This document shows, piece after piece, positions 26,811-37,127 of a stretch of DNA of 39,516 nt; positions within the stretch are counted from its first letter, which is position 1; each line of letters starts with the position of its first letter. This DNA comes from Acidimicrobiia bacterium (GTDB lineage Bacteria > Acidobacteriota > Vicinamibacteria > Vicinamibacterales > UBA2999): assembly GCA_016871275.1 (NCBI GenBank), contig VFZG01000015.1, positions 30,001 through 69,516 of the forward strand, in the 5' to 3' direction. Under the pieces are notes generated by a model. It did no database searches and was not told where the DNA came from. It worked only from the letters and a program-made list of their open reading frames with translations. Both the position numbers and the translations under genes were made by a program.

Positions 26811-28211
26811 ATGACCAGCCATTCAGTTCGGACGGTTACCGATCGGGTAAAGCGATTCGCGGAGCTGCATGCGCTCTGGACGCCGGAGCTGCGCGTGATT
26901 GCGGCGGTGTCGGGCGGTTCTGATTCCGTGGCGCTCGCGTTCATCCTGCACGACCTCGCCGCGCGCGGCGAGATCGTGCTCGCGGGGCTCGCGCACCTGA
27001 ACCATCGCCTTCGCGGCGAGGAGTCTGACGCTGACGAGGCATTTTGCCGGGCACTGGCCGATCGACTGGGCGTTCCCGCGATCGTCGGCGATGCGGACGT
27101 TCGCGCCCAAGCCGATGCACACGGTGTTTCGCTCGAAGTGGCCGGACGGCACGCGCGTCAGCGCTTCTACCGCACGGCCATCGCGTCGGTGAATGCGGCA
27201 CGCGTGGCGCTCGGGCACACGCGCGACGACCAGGCGGAAACGGTGCTGCTGCGGTTGACGCGCGGCGCCGGTAGCGCGGGCCTTGGCGCCATGGCGCCTC
27301 GGCGCGATCACCTCGTTCGCCCCTTGCTCGACACCGGGCGCGCGGAACTGCAGGCCGTGCTTCGCGCGCGGCAGGAGCCGTGGCGCGAGGATCCGACCAA
27401 CCTGGATCGAACCATCCCTCGAAATCGGATCCGCCACGACGTGATGCCGCGCCTTCGCGACGTCAACGCACGAGCTGATGCCGCGCTGGCGCGCGCGGCG
27501 GAATTGCTGCGGGCGGACAACGACTTTCTCGAGAACGTGGCCAACGCGGCGTTCGTTCGGATCGTCGAAACGGCGAGTGACGGCGAGGCGGTCAGGCTCC
27601 AAACCGAGGCGTTTCTGAGGCTGCCGGCGGCGGTGGCGAGGCGTGTGGCGCGCTACGCGCTCGAAACCGCCGACCCGTCGCGAACGTACGGCTTAGCAGA
27701 GGCGGACGAGCTTCGCCGCGCGTTGGCGGCCGGATCCGGGTTGACGATTCCGGGACTGGCGTTGGAACTTTTTGGCGCCGCCGCTGTCTTAGTAAGTAAG
27801 GTGCCGGATGCACCTGCAGTGGATCCCATCGAGCTCCGGCTCGATATCCCAGGCACTGTCGAGTCTCCGCGCGGGGCCTGGACGGTGTCTGCCGAGGGCC
27901 CGATGTCGGCGCCCGCGCCGATGGGTTCCGACGCGGGCCGGGTGATGGTGGATGCTATCGGCATCGGATCACATCTGATCGTCAGGCACCGGAGGCCAGG
28001 CGACCGGCTGCACCCGTTGGGTGCACCGGGGCGCAAGAAGGTGCAAGACGTGCTGGTCGATCGGAAAGTCCCGCGCGACGACCGCGATTCGATCCCCATC
28101 GTCACTACTGAAAAGGGCGAGATCGTGTGGGTGGCGGGGGAGGTCCTGGCAGACGGGTTTCGGGTGACCCCGCTCACGACGAGCGTGGTAGTCTTGATCC
28201 TGAGGCGCTAG
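26811..28211 (+). CDS. tilS: tRNA(Ile)-lysidine synthetase
   Basis: 466 residues. TilS attaches lysine to C34 of tRNA-Ile2(CAU), changing its decoding from AUG to AUA. The N-type ATP pyrophosphatase P-loop is '[16 protein letters not shown]' (Ser34-Gly-Gly-Ser-Asp-Ser39), followed by '[18 protein letters not shown]', '[21 protein letters not shown]' and '[21 protein letters not shown]'. The C-terminal domains include '[41 protein letters not shown]' (given here in outline), typical of the tRNA-binding C-terminal domain. It stands just behind a CAU tRNA and ahead of ftsH, the order seen in many bacteria. Confidence 0.95.
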   Translation: MTSHSVRTVTDRVKRFAELHALWTPELRVIAAVSGGSDSVALAFILHDLAARGEIVLAGLAHLNHRLRGEESDADEAFCRALADRLGVPAIVGDADVRAQADAHGVSLEVAGRHARQRFYRTAIASVNAARVALGHTRDDQAETVLLRLTRGAGSAGLGAMAPRRDHLVRPLLDTGRAELQAVLRARQEPWREDPTNLDRTIPRNRIRHDVMPRLRDVNARADAALARAAELLRADNDFLENVANAAFVRIVETASDGEAVRLQTEAFLRLPAAVARRVARYALETADPSRTYGLAEADELRRALAAGSGLTIPGLALELFGAAAVLVSKVPDAPAVDPIELRLDIPGTVESPRGAWTVSAEGPMSAPAPMGSDAGRVMVDAIGIGSHLIVRHRRPGDRLHPLGAPGRKKVQDVLVDRKVPRDDRDSIPIVTTEKGEIVWVAGEVLADGFRVTPLTTSVVVLILRR

Positions 28212-28233
28212 CGCACCGCACGATGCAAGGTCC

Positions 28234-28256
28234 GCATCGCGGGGCCGCCGCGATGC
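28234..28256 (+). promoter_or_regulatory. Perfect 9-bp hairpin upstream of ftsH
   Basis: 'gcatcgcgg' (28234-28242) pairs perfectly with 'ccgcgatgc' (28248-28256) over a 5-nt loop. No T-run follows, so it is not a classic terminator. It ends 4 bases before the ftsH Shine-Dalgarno 'ggagga' (28261-28266) and could stabilise the 5' end of ftsH mRNA or modulate its translation. Confidence 0.55.
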
Positions 28257-28272
28257 GCCTGGAGGAAGCGTT

Positions 28273-30183
<1,911 letters not shown>

Positions 30184-30200
30184 CCGGCGCTTCGCGCCGG
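30184..30200 (+). other. Small GC hairpin between ftsH and folP
   Basis: 'ccggcgc' and 'gcgccgg' form a 7-bp stem over 'ttc' directly after the ftsH stop. There is no T tract, and folP begins 7 bases later, so it is more likely to tune relative expression or mRNA decay than to terminate. Confidence 0.45.
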
Positions 30201-30206
30201 CCTGGA

Positions 30207-31082
30207 GTGACCAGCGCTCCGCGACGATCGTTCAGTGTTCCACTTCCGGGCCGGGCACCGCTGGTGCTCGGCCCGCGCACTTTGGTGATGGGCGTAATCA
30301 ATGTCACGCCCGATTCCTTTTCCGATGGCGGCCAGGCGCTCGAGCCGTCGCGCGCGCGCGCCATGGCGCTCGCCATGCAAGCCGCCGGAGCCGACATCAT
30401 CGACATCGGCGCCGAGTCCACCAGGCCCGGCGCGCCGCCGGTGAGCGGCGCAACCGAGCTGGCGCGCCTGCTGCCGGTCCTGGACGCGATCGGCCCGCAC
30501 GTCACCATTCCCATTTCCATCGATACCTATAAGGCCGAGGTCGCGGCGATGGCCCTCGATGCCGGCGCGGCCATGGTCAACGACATCAGCGCGCTGGAAT
30601 ACGACCCGCGACTAGGCCCCCTGGCGGCGGCCCGTGGCGTGCCGGTGGTGTTGATGCATACGCGTGGCCGGCCGCAGGACGAGTACGCCCGAGCCGAGTA
30701 CGGCGACGTCGTGTCGGACGTGTGCGCCGACCTGCAGCGTGCCGTGGATCGGGCCCTGGCGCACGGCGTGGCCAGGGACAGCGTGATCGTCGACCCCGGC
30801 ATTGGCTTCGCGAAGCGCGCGGAGCACAGCCTGCAGGCGCTGGCGGGCACCGCCAGGCTCGCCGAGCTCGGTCTGCCGGTGCTGGTCGGCCCGTCCCGCA
30901 AATCGTTCCTGGTGACCGCCACGGGCCCGCTGCTGCCCGAGGACCGCGACTGGCCCACGGCGGCGGCAGTCACGGCCGCCGTGCTCGGCGGAGCCCACAT
31001 CGTCCGGGTCCACAACGTCGAGAAGATGGTCCATGTCGTGCGTGTCGCCGACGCCCTTCGACTCGCGACGGGCCCGTCCTGA
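30207..31082 (+). CDS. folP: Dihydropteroate synthase
   Basis: 291 residues from GTG 30207. It joins 6-hydroxymethyl-dihydropterin pyrophosphate to p-aminobenzoate in folate synthesis and is the sulfonamide target. TIM-barrel blocks: 'LVMGVINVTPDSFSDGGQAL', 'AGADIIDIGAESTRPGAPPV', 'PISIDTYKAEVAAMAL', 'GAAMVNDISAL', 'VVLMHTRGRP', 'VIVDPGIGFAKRAEHSL', 'PVLVGPSRKSFL' and 'GAHIVRVHNV'. The start is uncertain: GTG 30207 directly follows 'ctggag' with almost no spacing. Located between ftsH and cdaA, an order common in several phyla (ftsH-folP, folP-cdaA-glmM). Confidence 0.94.
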   Translation: MTSAPRRSFSVPLPGRAPLVLGPRTLVMGVINVTPDSFSDGGQALEPSRARAMALAMQAAGADIIDIGAESTRPGAPPVSGATELARLLPVLDAIGPHVTIPISIDTYKAEVAAMALDAGAAMVNDISALEYDPRLGPLAAARGVPVVLMHTRGRPQDEYARAEYGDVVSDVCADLQRAVDRALAHGVARDSVIVDPGIGFAKRAEHSLQALAGTARLAELGLPVLVGPSRKSFLVTATGPLLPEDRDWPTAAAVTAAVLGGAHIVRVHNVEKMVHVVRVADALRLATGPS

Positions 31083-31130
31083 AGGTCCCATCGCTCGCTC
31101 AGGACTGATAGGATCTTCGGGCCGGCGCCG

Positions 31131-31964
31131 ATGAACCCTACCGAGCTGATCCAGCGCTTCACCGAGCTCCTGAGACGTCCACCCGTGACGTGGTGGGACG
31201 TGCTCGACATCCTGGTCGTCTCGATCCTGATTTACGAGCTGCTGAAGCTGATTCGGGGCACGCGCGGCGTCCAGCTTGCGCTCGGCATGCTGCTGGTCGT
31301 CGCGCTGTTCTATGTTTCGCTGGGCCTTCAGCTCGAGACCCTGAACTGGCTGATTCGCAACATCATTGGCTACGTCGTGTTTGCGGCCATCGTGCTGCTG
31401 CAGGCCGACATCCGGCGCGCGCTGGTGCACCTGGGACGCGGCAGGCTGTTCCGGTGGTTCGACCGCAATGTGAGCGACGACGATACGGTGGAAGAGCTGG
31501 TGGTGGCGACCACCACGCTGTCGAGCAGAAAGATCGGCGCGATCATCGTGTTCGAGCGCTCGATCGGTCTGCGCAACTACATCGAGAGCGGGATCGTGCT
31601 GGATGCCAAGCTGACCTACGACCTGGTGGTCAGCATCTTTCAACGCACCTCGCCGCTGCACGACGGGGCCGTCATCGTGCAGGGCGATCGCGTGGCAGCG
31701 GCCGCCTGCTTCCTGCCGCTCACCGTCAACCCGCGCCTGAGCCGAGAGCTGGGCTCGCGTCACCGGGCCGCGATTGGCGTCACCGAGGAGAACGATTCGG
31801 TGGCGGTCGTGGTCTCCGAAGAGACCGGCCGCATGTCCATCGTCGAGGACGGCGATCTCGAGTTCGACATCGACCCGGCGCGGCTGCGCGCCCGTCTGCG
31901 GTCGGTGGTCACGCTTCGCCGGGCCCGCGGCAAGAACAAACAGGCCGGGTACTCACTGGGCTGA
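31131..31964 (+). CDS. cdaA: Diadenylate cyclase CdaA
   Basis: 277 residues. It makes the second messenger c-di-AMP from two ATP. Three membrane helices fill the first 90 residues, as in CdaA/DacA. The DAC domain has 'KIGAIIVFERSIGL', Asp178-Gly-Ala in 'SPLHDGAVIVQGDRV' and Arg210-His-Arg in 'LGSRHRAAIGVTEE', the two catalytic motifs. It is followed by cdaR (1-base overlap) and glmM (4-base overlap), the widely conserved cdaA-cdaR-glmM operon, in which CdaR and GlmM control cyclase activity. Confidence 0.96.
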   Translation: MNPTELIQRFTELLRRPPVTWWDVLDILVVSILIYELLKLIRGTRGVQLALGMLLVVALFYVSLGLQLETLNWLIRNIIGYVVFAAIVLLQADIRRALVHLGRGRLFRWFDRNVSDDDTVEELVVATTTLSSRKIGAIIVFERSIGLRNYIESGIVLDAKLTYDLVVSIFQRTSPLHDGAVIVQGDRVAAAACFLPLTVNPRLSRELGSRHRAAIGVTEENDSVAVVVSEETGRMSIVEDGDLEFDIDPARLRARLRSVVTLRRARGKNKQAGYSLG

Positions 31965-32614
31965 TGGCCTACCATCCTTTTCGCAACCTCGGCCTCAAGT
32001 TCCTCTCCACGCTGGTGGCGATGCTGTTGTGGCTGATCGTCGCCGGCGAGCGGGTGGTGGAGCGCGTCATGCGCGCGCCGGTCGAGTTCCAGAATCTGCC
32101 CGCCGGCCTCGAGTTGATCGGCAATCCGCCGGATACCGTGGAAGTGCGGCTGCGCGGATCGTCGGGCGCGCTCAGCCGGATGGCCGCGGGCGACATGGCC
32201 GCGGTGATCGACTTGACGACGGCGCGTCCAGGACGCCGGCTGTTCCACATCGCGCACAACCAGGTGAGCGTTCCGTACGGCATCGAGATCGTGCAGGTGG
32301 GGCCGTCCACGCTGACGATGGAGTTCGAGATTTCTCTCATTCGTCGCGTGCCGGTCGAACCCGACCTCGACGGTCGCCCGGCTGCCGGATACGAGGTCAC
32401 GAAGGTGACGACCGATCCGGAAACCGTTGAGGTGGCCGGGCCGGAGACCGCGCTCAAGCTCCTCAAGGCGGCGATTACCGAGCCGGTGTCGGTCCAAGAC
32501 CAGACACGGCCGGTGCGCGAAGTGGTGACGATCGGGGTGCCGGACTCACGTTTGCGGCTGCGCACGCCGCAAACGGCGGTCGTGACCGTGACGATTTCTC
32601 CAAGGCCGCAATGA
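31964..32614 (+). CDS. cdaR: YbbR-domain protein CdaR
   Basis: 216 residues. One N-terminal membrane helix ('LGLKFLSTLVAMLLWLIVAG') places the rest outside the membrane. Two YbbR-like beta domains follow, seen as 'VMRAPVEFQNLPAGLELIGN...VEVRLRGSSGAL' and 'RRVPVEPDLDGRPAAGYEV...VEVAGPETALKLLKAAITEPVSV' in outline. Firmicute CdaR often has four such domains, so this is a short form. It regulates the neighbouring diadenylate cyclase through membrane contact. Its ATG overlaps the cdaA stop (TGATG). Confidence 0.9.
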   Translation: MAYHPFRNLGLKFLSTLVAMLLWLIVAGERVVERVMRAPVEFQNLPAGLELIGNPPDTVEVRLRGSSGALSRMAAGDMAAVIDLTTARPGRRLFHIAHNQVSVPYGIEIVQVGPSTLTMEFEISLIRRVPVEPDLDGRPAAGYEVTKVTTDPETVEVAGPETALKLLKAAITEPVSVQDQTRPVREVVTIGVPDSRLRLRTPQTAVVTVTISPRPQ

Positions 32615-33951
32615 AACTCTTCGGCACGGACGGGATTCGTGGCAAAGCCGGCACAGCGCCGCTGATTCCTGAAACAGTGGCACGCGTCGGCGCGGCGCTG
32701 GTCAGGGCGTTCAACGGGGATCAGGGAAGGGTCCACCGCTTCGTGATCGGCCGTGACACGCGCGAGTCGGGGACATGGATCGAGCAGGAGCTGGCGCATG
32801 GCCTGACGTCGCAGGGCGCCACCGTCATCAGTGCCGGCGTGGTGCCGACACCGGCGATTGCCCATCTGGCCCGCACCGAGGGCTTCGACGCCGGCATCGT
32901 CATTTCGGCGTCGCACAATCCGTTCGAGGACAACGGCATCAAGGTGTTCGGCGGATCGGGCACCAAGCTCGCCGAACAGATGGAGCGCGCCGTCGAGTCG
33001 CTGGTGGCGGACGCATCGTGGAGCGTGCCTGCAGCGGCCGGCCGGATCGAACGCGATCGCGGCGATCTCTGCAGCCACTACGTGCAGCATCTGCTCAAGA
33101 TCCTCAGCAGCGCCGGCCCCTTGACGGGGGCGCCGATGGTCGTCGATTGCGCGAACGGAGCGACGCAACCACTGGCACCCGGGTTGTTCCGGGATCTTGG
33201 CTTCGAGGTCGAGGCGATTGGCGTGTCGCCGGATGGCCGCAACATCAACCTCGATTGCGGATCGACGCATCTCGACGGCCTCGCCAGGGCGGTGGTGGCG
33301 TCGAAGGCGCGTCTCGGCGTGGCGTTCGATGGCGACGGCGATCGCGCGCTGTTCGTCGATCACACCGGCAAGATCGTCGACGGCGACGCGATCCTGCTGA
33401 TGTCGGCGATCCACCTCCACGCCAGGAACCGGCTGCCGGGCCCCGCGGTCGTCGCGACGGTGATGAGCAACATCGGTCTTGAGATCGCGTTGCGCGACCG
33501 CGGCATCGAGATGATCAGGACCGCTGTCGGCGACAAGTACGTGATGGAAGAAATGGTCAAGCGCGGGTGCGCGCTTGGCGGCGAGCAGTCCGGCCACGTG
33601 ATCTTCTCGGATCATCTCCATACCGGCGACGGACTGGCGACGGCGCTGAACGTGCTGCGCATCATGGCTGATTCCGGCCAGGAACTGGCTGATCTGGCCG
33701 GCGCACTGGTGACGCATCCTCAGGTGCTGGTGAACGTGCGCGTGAAACAGCGGACCGATCTGAAGACTGTTCCCGCCATTGCGGCCGCCATGGAACGCGT
33801 CGAAGCGAGGCTCGCCGGCAACGGCCGGCTGCTGGTGCGCTACTCGGGGACCGAGCCGCTGCTGCGCATCATGCTGGAAGGCAAGAATGATGACCACATC
33901 CGCGCGTGGGCCAATGAGATTGCGGACGTCGTGAAGGAACAGCTCGCGTGA
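32611..33951 (+). CDS. glmM: Phosphoglucosamine mutase
   Basis: 446 residues. GlmM converts glucosamine-6-phosphate to glucosamine-1-phosphate for UDP-GlcNAc and cell-wall synthesis. It starts 'MKLFGTDGIRG', has the phosphoserine loop 'VISASHNPFEDNGIK' (Ser101), the metal loop 'AFDGDGDRALFVD' (Asp240-Arg245), the sugar loop 'GGEQSGHV' (about 323-330) and the phosphate loop 'LVRYSGTEPLLRIML'. Its start overlaps the cdaR stop (ATGA) and its stop overlaps the pdxJ start, giving one transcript cdaA-cdaR-glmM-pdxJ. Confidence 0.96.
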   Translation: MKLFGTDGIRGKAGTAPLIPETVARVGAALVRAFNGDQGRVHRFVIGRDTRESGTWIEQELAHGLTSQGATVISAGVVPTPAIAHLARTEGFDAGIVISASHNPFEDNGIKVFGGSGTKLAEQMERAVESLVADASWSVPAAAGRIERDRGDLCSHYVQHLLKILSSAGPLTGAPMVVDCANGATQPLAPGLFRDLGFEVEAIGVSPDGRNINLDCGSTHLDGLARAVVASKARLGVAFDGDGDRALFVDHTGKIVDGDAILLMSAIHLHARNRLPGPAVVATVMSNIGLEIALRDRGIEMIRTAVGDKYVMEEMVKRGCALGGEQSGHVIFSDHLHTGDGLATALNVLRIMADSGQELADLAGALVTHPQVLVNVRVKQRTDLKTVPAIAAAMERVEARLAGNGRLLVRYSGTEPLLRIMLEGKNDDHIRAWANEIADVVKEQLA

Positions 33952-35399
33952 CGAAGCTCTCCGTCAACGTCAACAAGATCGCCACGGTTCGCAACTCGCG
34001 CGGCGGGCACATGCCATCGGTGATTGACGCGGTCCGCGCCTGCATCGACGCCGGCGCGCCGGGCATCACCGTGCATCCTCGCGCCGATGCGCGGCACATC
34101 ACGACGGCTGATGTCCACGGGATTGCCGATGAGCTCGCGCCGCTCAGGGGGCGCGTCGAATACAACATCGAGGGCGATCCGCGACCGGGGTTTCTCGATC
34201 TCGTCCTGGCGGTGAAACCCGATCAATGCACGCTGGTGCCGGTGAAGCCCGGAGAGATTACCAGCGAAGCGGGCTGGCCGGCAGATACGCCGCCGGCCAT
34301 GCTCTCGGGTGTGATCGGCTCGCTGCAGCAGGCCGGCATTCGCGTCAGCCTGTTCGTGGATCCGGAGCCCGCGGCCATCGATTGGGCAAAGTCGATGGGC
34401 GCGGACCGGGTGGAGCTTTACACCGAGCCGTTCGCGCGCGCCTTTGAGCGGGGCCCTGACGCCGCCGGGGCGAGCTTTGCGAAGTACGTCGCCGCGGCCG
34501 GCCTTGCGCACCGGCTGGGTGTCGGGGTCAATGCCGGACACGATCTCGATCTCAGGAACCTGACGCTGTTCAAGACGCTGCCACACCTGGACGAGGTCTC
34601 GATTGGCCACGCCTTGATCAGCCGGGCGATGTTCGTCGGGCTTGGCCGGGTGGTGAAGGAGTACCTGGCGGCGTTGGCGATGCTGCTGCTGGCCGTGTAC
34701 CTGTTCACGGGGAGCGCGGAGGCGGCCGGGCGGCCGGTCACGCTCGCGTCCGGCGACGGCGTGCGCCTCGCCGGCGAGTTCTACGAGGCTGCGGCCAGGC
34801 CGTCCCCCTTCGCGCGAAGCGCTCCGGAGGACAGGTCACCCACGGTGTTGCTCGTCCACATGCTGTCCCGCAGCAGGGGCGACTGGGGCTCCCTTCCGGA
34901 CCGCTTGCGCGACATGGGGATGACCGTGCTGGCGATCGACCTGAGAGGTCACGGACAGTCGTCCGGCTCAGCGCAGGATCTGCCCGCGATGGTCCAGGAC
35001 GTGCGCGCCGCGGCCACGTGGCTGATTTCACGTCCGAACGTTCGCGGCGACATGCTGGCGGTTGTGGGCGCCTCGCTCGGTGCCACGCTGGCGCTGCTGG
35101 CCTCCGCCGAGGTGCCGCAGGCGCGCGCCATCGCGCTGCTGTCTCCGTCGCTCGAATACCGCGGACTGCGGACCGACGTATCGCTGATCAAGCGCCTTGG
35201 CCCGCGTTCGCTCTGGATGGCCGCCAGCGCCGAGGATCCCCTGGCGCTGCGGACGATGCGCGATTTTGCCGCGGAGTCGTCCGGCCCTCGCGAGCAGCAC
35301 GTGTCGAGTGTGATGGCGCACGGCACGAGGCTGCTGGAGCGCGACGGCGACACGAGCCGCTCCCTGGTGGACTGGCTGCGCCGCGCGTTGTTATCCTGA
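33948..35399 (+). CDS. pdxJ: PdxJ fused in frame to a secreted-type alpha/beta hydrolase
   Basis: 483 residues, twice the normal PdxJ length. Residues 1-238 are pyridoxine 5'-phosphate synthase of the NVNKIA type ('LSVNVNKIATVRNSRGG', 'ITVHPRADARHIT', 'EYNIEGDP', 'CTLVPVKPGEITSEAGW', 'VGVNAGHDLDLRNL', 'SIGHALISRAMFVGL'). Without a stop the frame passes into a hydrophobic segment (about 239-260, ending SAEAAG) and then an alpha/beta hydrolase: 'TVLLVHMLSRSRGDWGSL', 'DLRGHGQSSG', nucleophile elbow Gly-Ala-Ser376-Leu-Gly, Asp430 and His458. Either a membrane-anchored two-enzyme protein, or a hydrolase with its own start, for example TTG 34674 (12 bases after 'aaggag') or ATG 34680, which would make the segment a signal peptide. 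Confidence 0.9.
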   Translation: MTKLSVNVNKIATVRNSRGGHMPSVIDAVRACIDAGAPGITVHPRADARHITTADVHGIADELAPLRGRVEYNIEGDPRPGFLDLVLAVKPDQCTLVPVKPGEITSEAGWPADTPPAMLSGVIGSLQQAGIRVSLFVDPEPAAIDWAKSMGADRVELYTEPFARAFERGPDAAGASFAKYVAAAGLAHRLGVGVNAGHDLDLRNLTLFKTLPHLDEVSIGHALISRAMFVGLGRVVKEYLAALAMLLLAVYLFTGSAEAAGRPVTLASGDGVRLAGEFYEAAARPSPFARSAPEDRSPTVLLVHMLSRSRGDWGSLPDRLRDMGMTVLAIDLRGHGQSSGSAQDLPAMVQDVRAAATWLISRPNVRGDMLAVVGASLGATLALLASAEVPQARAIALLSPSLEYRGLRTDVSLIKRLGPRSLWMAASAEDPLALRTMRDFAAESSGPREQHVSSVMAHGTRLLERDGDTSRSLVDWLRRALLS

Positions 35400-35409
35400 G
35401 CATTCCCAC

Positions 35410-35991
35410 ATGAGAGCGGACGCCATTGTCTTTGGTATTGCGGGCGCGTTGTTCGGCCTGATTGTCGGCTGGGTGCTCGGCAGCCAGCAGACCGCGCGCA
35501 ACCCGCGTGACACCGCGCCAGTGGCGCAGGCTGCGCCGGCGCAGCAACAGCCGCCGGCGGCGGTTCCGGTCGATCCGGCGCGCGTCAAGGCGCTCGAAGA
35601 AACGGCCGGGCAAAACCTCAAGGACGTGCCGGCGCGGGTGCAGCTGGGCAACATGTTCTTCGATGCCGAGCAGTATCCACAGGCGATCACGTGGTACGAG
35701 CAGGCGATGGCGCTGAACCCCAACGACACCAACGTGTCGACGGATCTGGGTGTCGCCTACTACTACACGAACCAACCGGATCGCGCGTTGAAACAGTTCG
35801 ATCATTCGCTGTCGATCGACCCGAGGCACATCAAGACGCTGCTCAACGTCGGGATCGTGCGCGCCTTCGGCAGGCAGGATTTTGCGGGAGCCGGAAAAGT
35901 GTGGCAGCAGGTCGTCGATCTGTCGCCGGACTCGCCGGAAGGGCAGGCGGCGCGCAAGGGCCTCGAGGGCATCAAGGCCGCCGGGAAGTAG
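35410..35991 (+). CDS. Membrane-anchored TPR protein
   Basis: 193 residues. An N-terminal membrane helix ('AIVFGIAGALFGLIVGWVLG') is followed by a Gln/Ala/Pro-rich linker and at least two to three tetratricopeptide repeats: 'ARVQLGNMFFDAEQYPQAITWYEQAMALNP', 'VSTDLGVAYYYTNQPDRALKQFDHSLSIDP' and 'TLLNVGIVRAFGRQDFAGAGKVWQQVVDLSP' in outline. It resembles the anchored TPR scaffolds of cytochrome c biogenesis (CcmH/CycH-like) and similar assembly proteins, but no such genes are near. It is separated from the next gene by 6 bp. Confidence 0.85.
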   Translation: MRADAIVFGIAGALFGLIVGWVLGSQQTARNPRDTAPVAQAAPAQQQPPAAVPVDPARVKALEETAGQNLKDVPARVQLGNMFFDAEQYPQAITWYEQAMALNPNDTNVSTDLGVAYYYTNQPDRALKQFDHSLSIDPRHIKTLLNVGIVRAFGRQDFAGAGKVWQQVVDLSPDSPEGQAARKGLEGIKAAGK

Positions 35992-35997
35992 CACGCG

Positions 35998-36258
35998 GTG
36001 GCACGCTTCATCCTCCTGCTCGTGCTCGCGGTGGTGATCGCCAGGACGTTCTGGCGATTCTTTGATGCGATCATCAGGGCTGCCGGTGGAACGACCAGTG
36101 GTCCACAGGGCGGCGGCAAGCCGGTGTCGGTGAAGATGCGGCAGTGCCCGGTGTGCGGTACCTACGTCGTGCCGGGCAAGGCCATTACGCTCGTGAGCGG
36201 CGGCGATCCCATCTACTTCGACAGTGAGAAGTGCCGCGCCGAGTATCAGTTGCGATGA
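35998..36258 (+). CDS. Small membrane protein with zinc-ribbon-like motif
   Basis: 86 residues from GTG 35998. One N-terminal membrane helix (about 3-20) precedes a Gly-rich linker and a Cys motif 'MRQCPVCGTYVVPGKAITLVSG', with a third Cys in 'FDSEKCRAEY'. C-x2-C plus a distant C resembles the PP0621/TRASH-like metal-binding ribbons. Its stop overlaps the aldolase start (ATGA), so it is translationally coupled to the microcompartment genes, although it may only be a passenger of the upstream operon. Confidence 0.72.
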   Translation: MARFILLLVLAVVIARTFWRFFDAIIRAAGGTTSGPQGGGKPVSVKMRQCPVCGTYVVPGKAITLVSGGDPIYFDSEKCRAEYQLR

Positions 36259-37124
36259 AGGCCGAAGCACAAGCACGCGCGGACATCGTCGAGGTGGGCC
36301 GTCGTCTGTGGGAGCGCGGGTTTGTCGCCTCCAACGACGGCAACATCAGCGTCCGCCTTGACGAGCATCGTTTGATCACCACGCCGAAAAGCGTGTCGAA
36401 GGGCTTCATGACGCCCGACATGATGGTGATCGCCGATTTGGACGGCAAGAAGATTGCCGGCGAGCGCGAGCCATCGTCGGAACTCAAGATGCACCTCGAG
36501 GTGTATCGCAACCGCGCCGATGCCAAGGCCGTCGTGCACGCGCATCCGCCGACCGCGACCGGTTTCGCGGTGGCGGGCATTGCGCTTGACCGCGCCGTGC
36601 TGGCGGAGGTGATCACCACGCTCGGCAGCATTCCCATCGCCGACTACGCCACCCCCTCCACCGAGGAGCTGCCCGCGGCGGTGCGCAAGTACATCAGGGC
36701 GCACGACGGTCTGCTGCTGGCGAATCACGGCGCGCTGGCGCTGGCCGGTGACGTGATGTCGGCGTATTACCGGATGGAAACGATCGAGCATTTCGCCAAG
36801 ATCAGCCTGGTGGCGCGGACGCTGGGCCGCGAAAACATCCTGTCGCGCGACGAAGTGGAGCGGCTACAGGGGCTTCGCGGCATGTATGGAATCGCGTCGC
36901 CGGCGCCGATCTGCACCGACGATGCGCCCGGCACGTCCGCAGGGCAGCTGGATTGCCAGCTGGTCCAGGCGCCGGACTCGGACAAGCGACTTGTCGAGCA
37001 GGCTGTCGCGCCGCCGGGATGGTCTGCGCTCTCCGTGCCTTCTGCGGCCATGGATGGCGAAATTCGACTAACATATCGCGAGTTGACGGCACTGATAGAA
37101 GACGCCCTGCGGGCGCTGAAATGA
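36255..37124 (+). CDS. Class II aldolase with C-terminal encapsulation-like extension (BMC enzyme)
   Basis: 289 residues. Residues 1-215 are a class II (zinc) aldolase of the fuculose/rhamnulose-phosphate type: 'FVASNDGNISVRL', 'TTPKSVSKGFM', Glu76 in 'PSSELKMHLEVY' (catalytic acid), His95 and His97 in 'VVHAHPPTATGF' and His158 in 'LLANHGALALAG' (zinc ligands). They cleave a sugar phosphate to dihydroxyacetone phosphate and an aldehyde. FucA stops near 215; here some 75 residues follow, a flexible Pro/Gly/Ser stretch ending in an amphipathic helix, 'IRLTYRELTALIEDALRAL', the look of an encapsulation peptide. The shell genes directly downstream make it the probable signature enzyme of the compartment. 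Confidence 0.88.
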   Translation: MKAEAQARADIVEVGRRLWERGFVASNDGNISVRLDEHRLITTPKSVSKGFMTPDMMVIADLDGKKIAGEREPSSELKMHLEVYRNRADAKAVVHAHPPTATGFAVAGIALDRAVLAEVITTLGSIPIADYATPSTEELPAAVRKYIRAHDGLLLANHGALALAGDVMSAYYRMETIEHFAKISLVARTLGRENILSRDEVERLQGLRGMYGIASPAPICTDDAPGTSAGQLDCQLVQAPDSDKRLVEQAVAPPGWSALSVPSAAMDGEIRLTYRELTALIEDALRALK

Positions 37125-37127
37125 CGA

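Noticed and set aside
28234-28256. Hairpin before ftsH considered as a transcription terminator for tilS
   Set aside because: No T-run follows and the ftsH ribosome site begins 4 bases later, so it was kept only as a possible regulatory stem.
31969-33897. 642-codon minus-strand frame across cdaR and glmM
   Set aside because: Shadow of two clear plus-strand genes; long only because of high GC codon bias.
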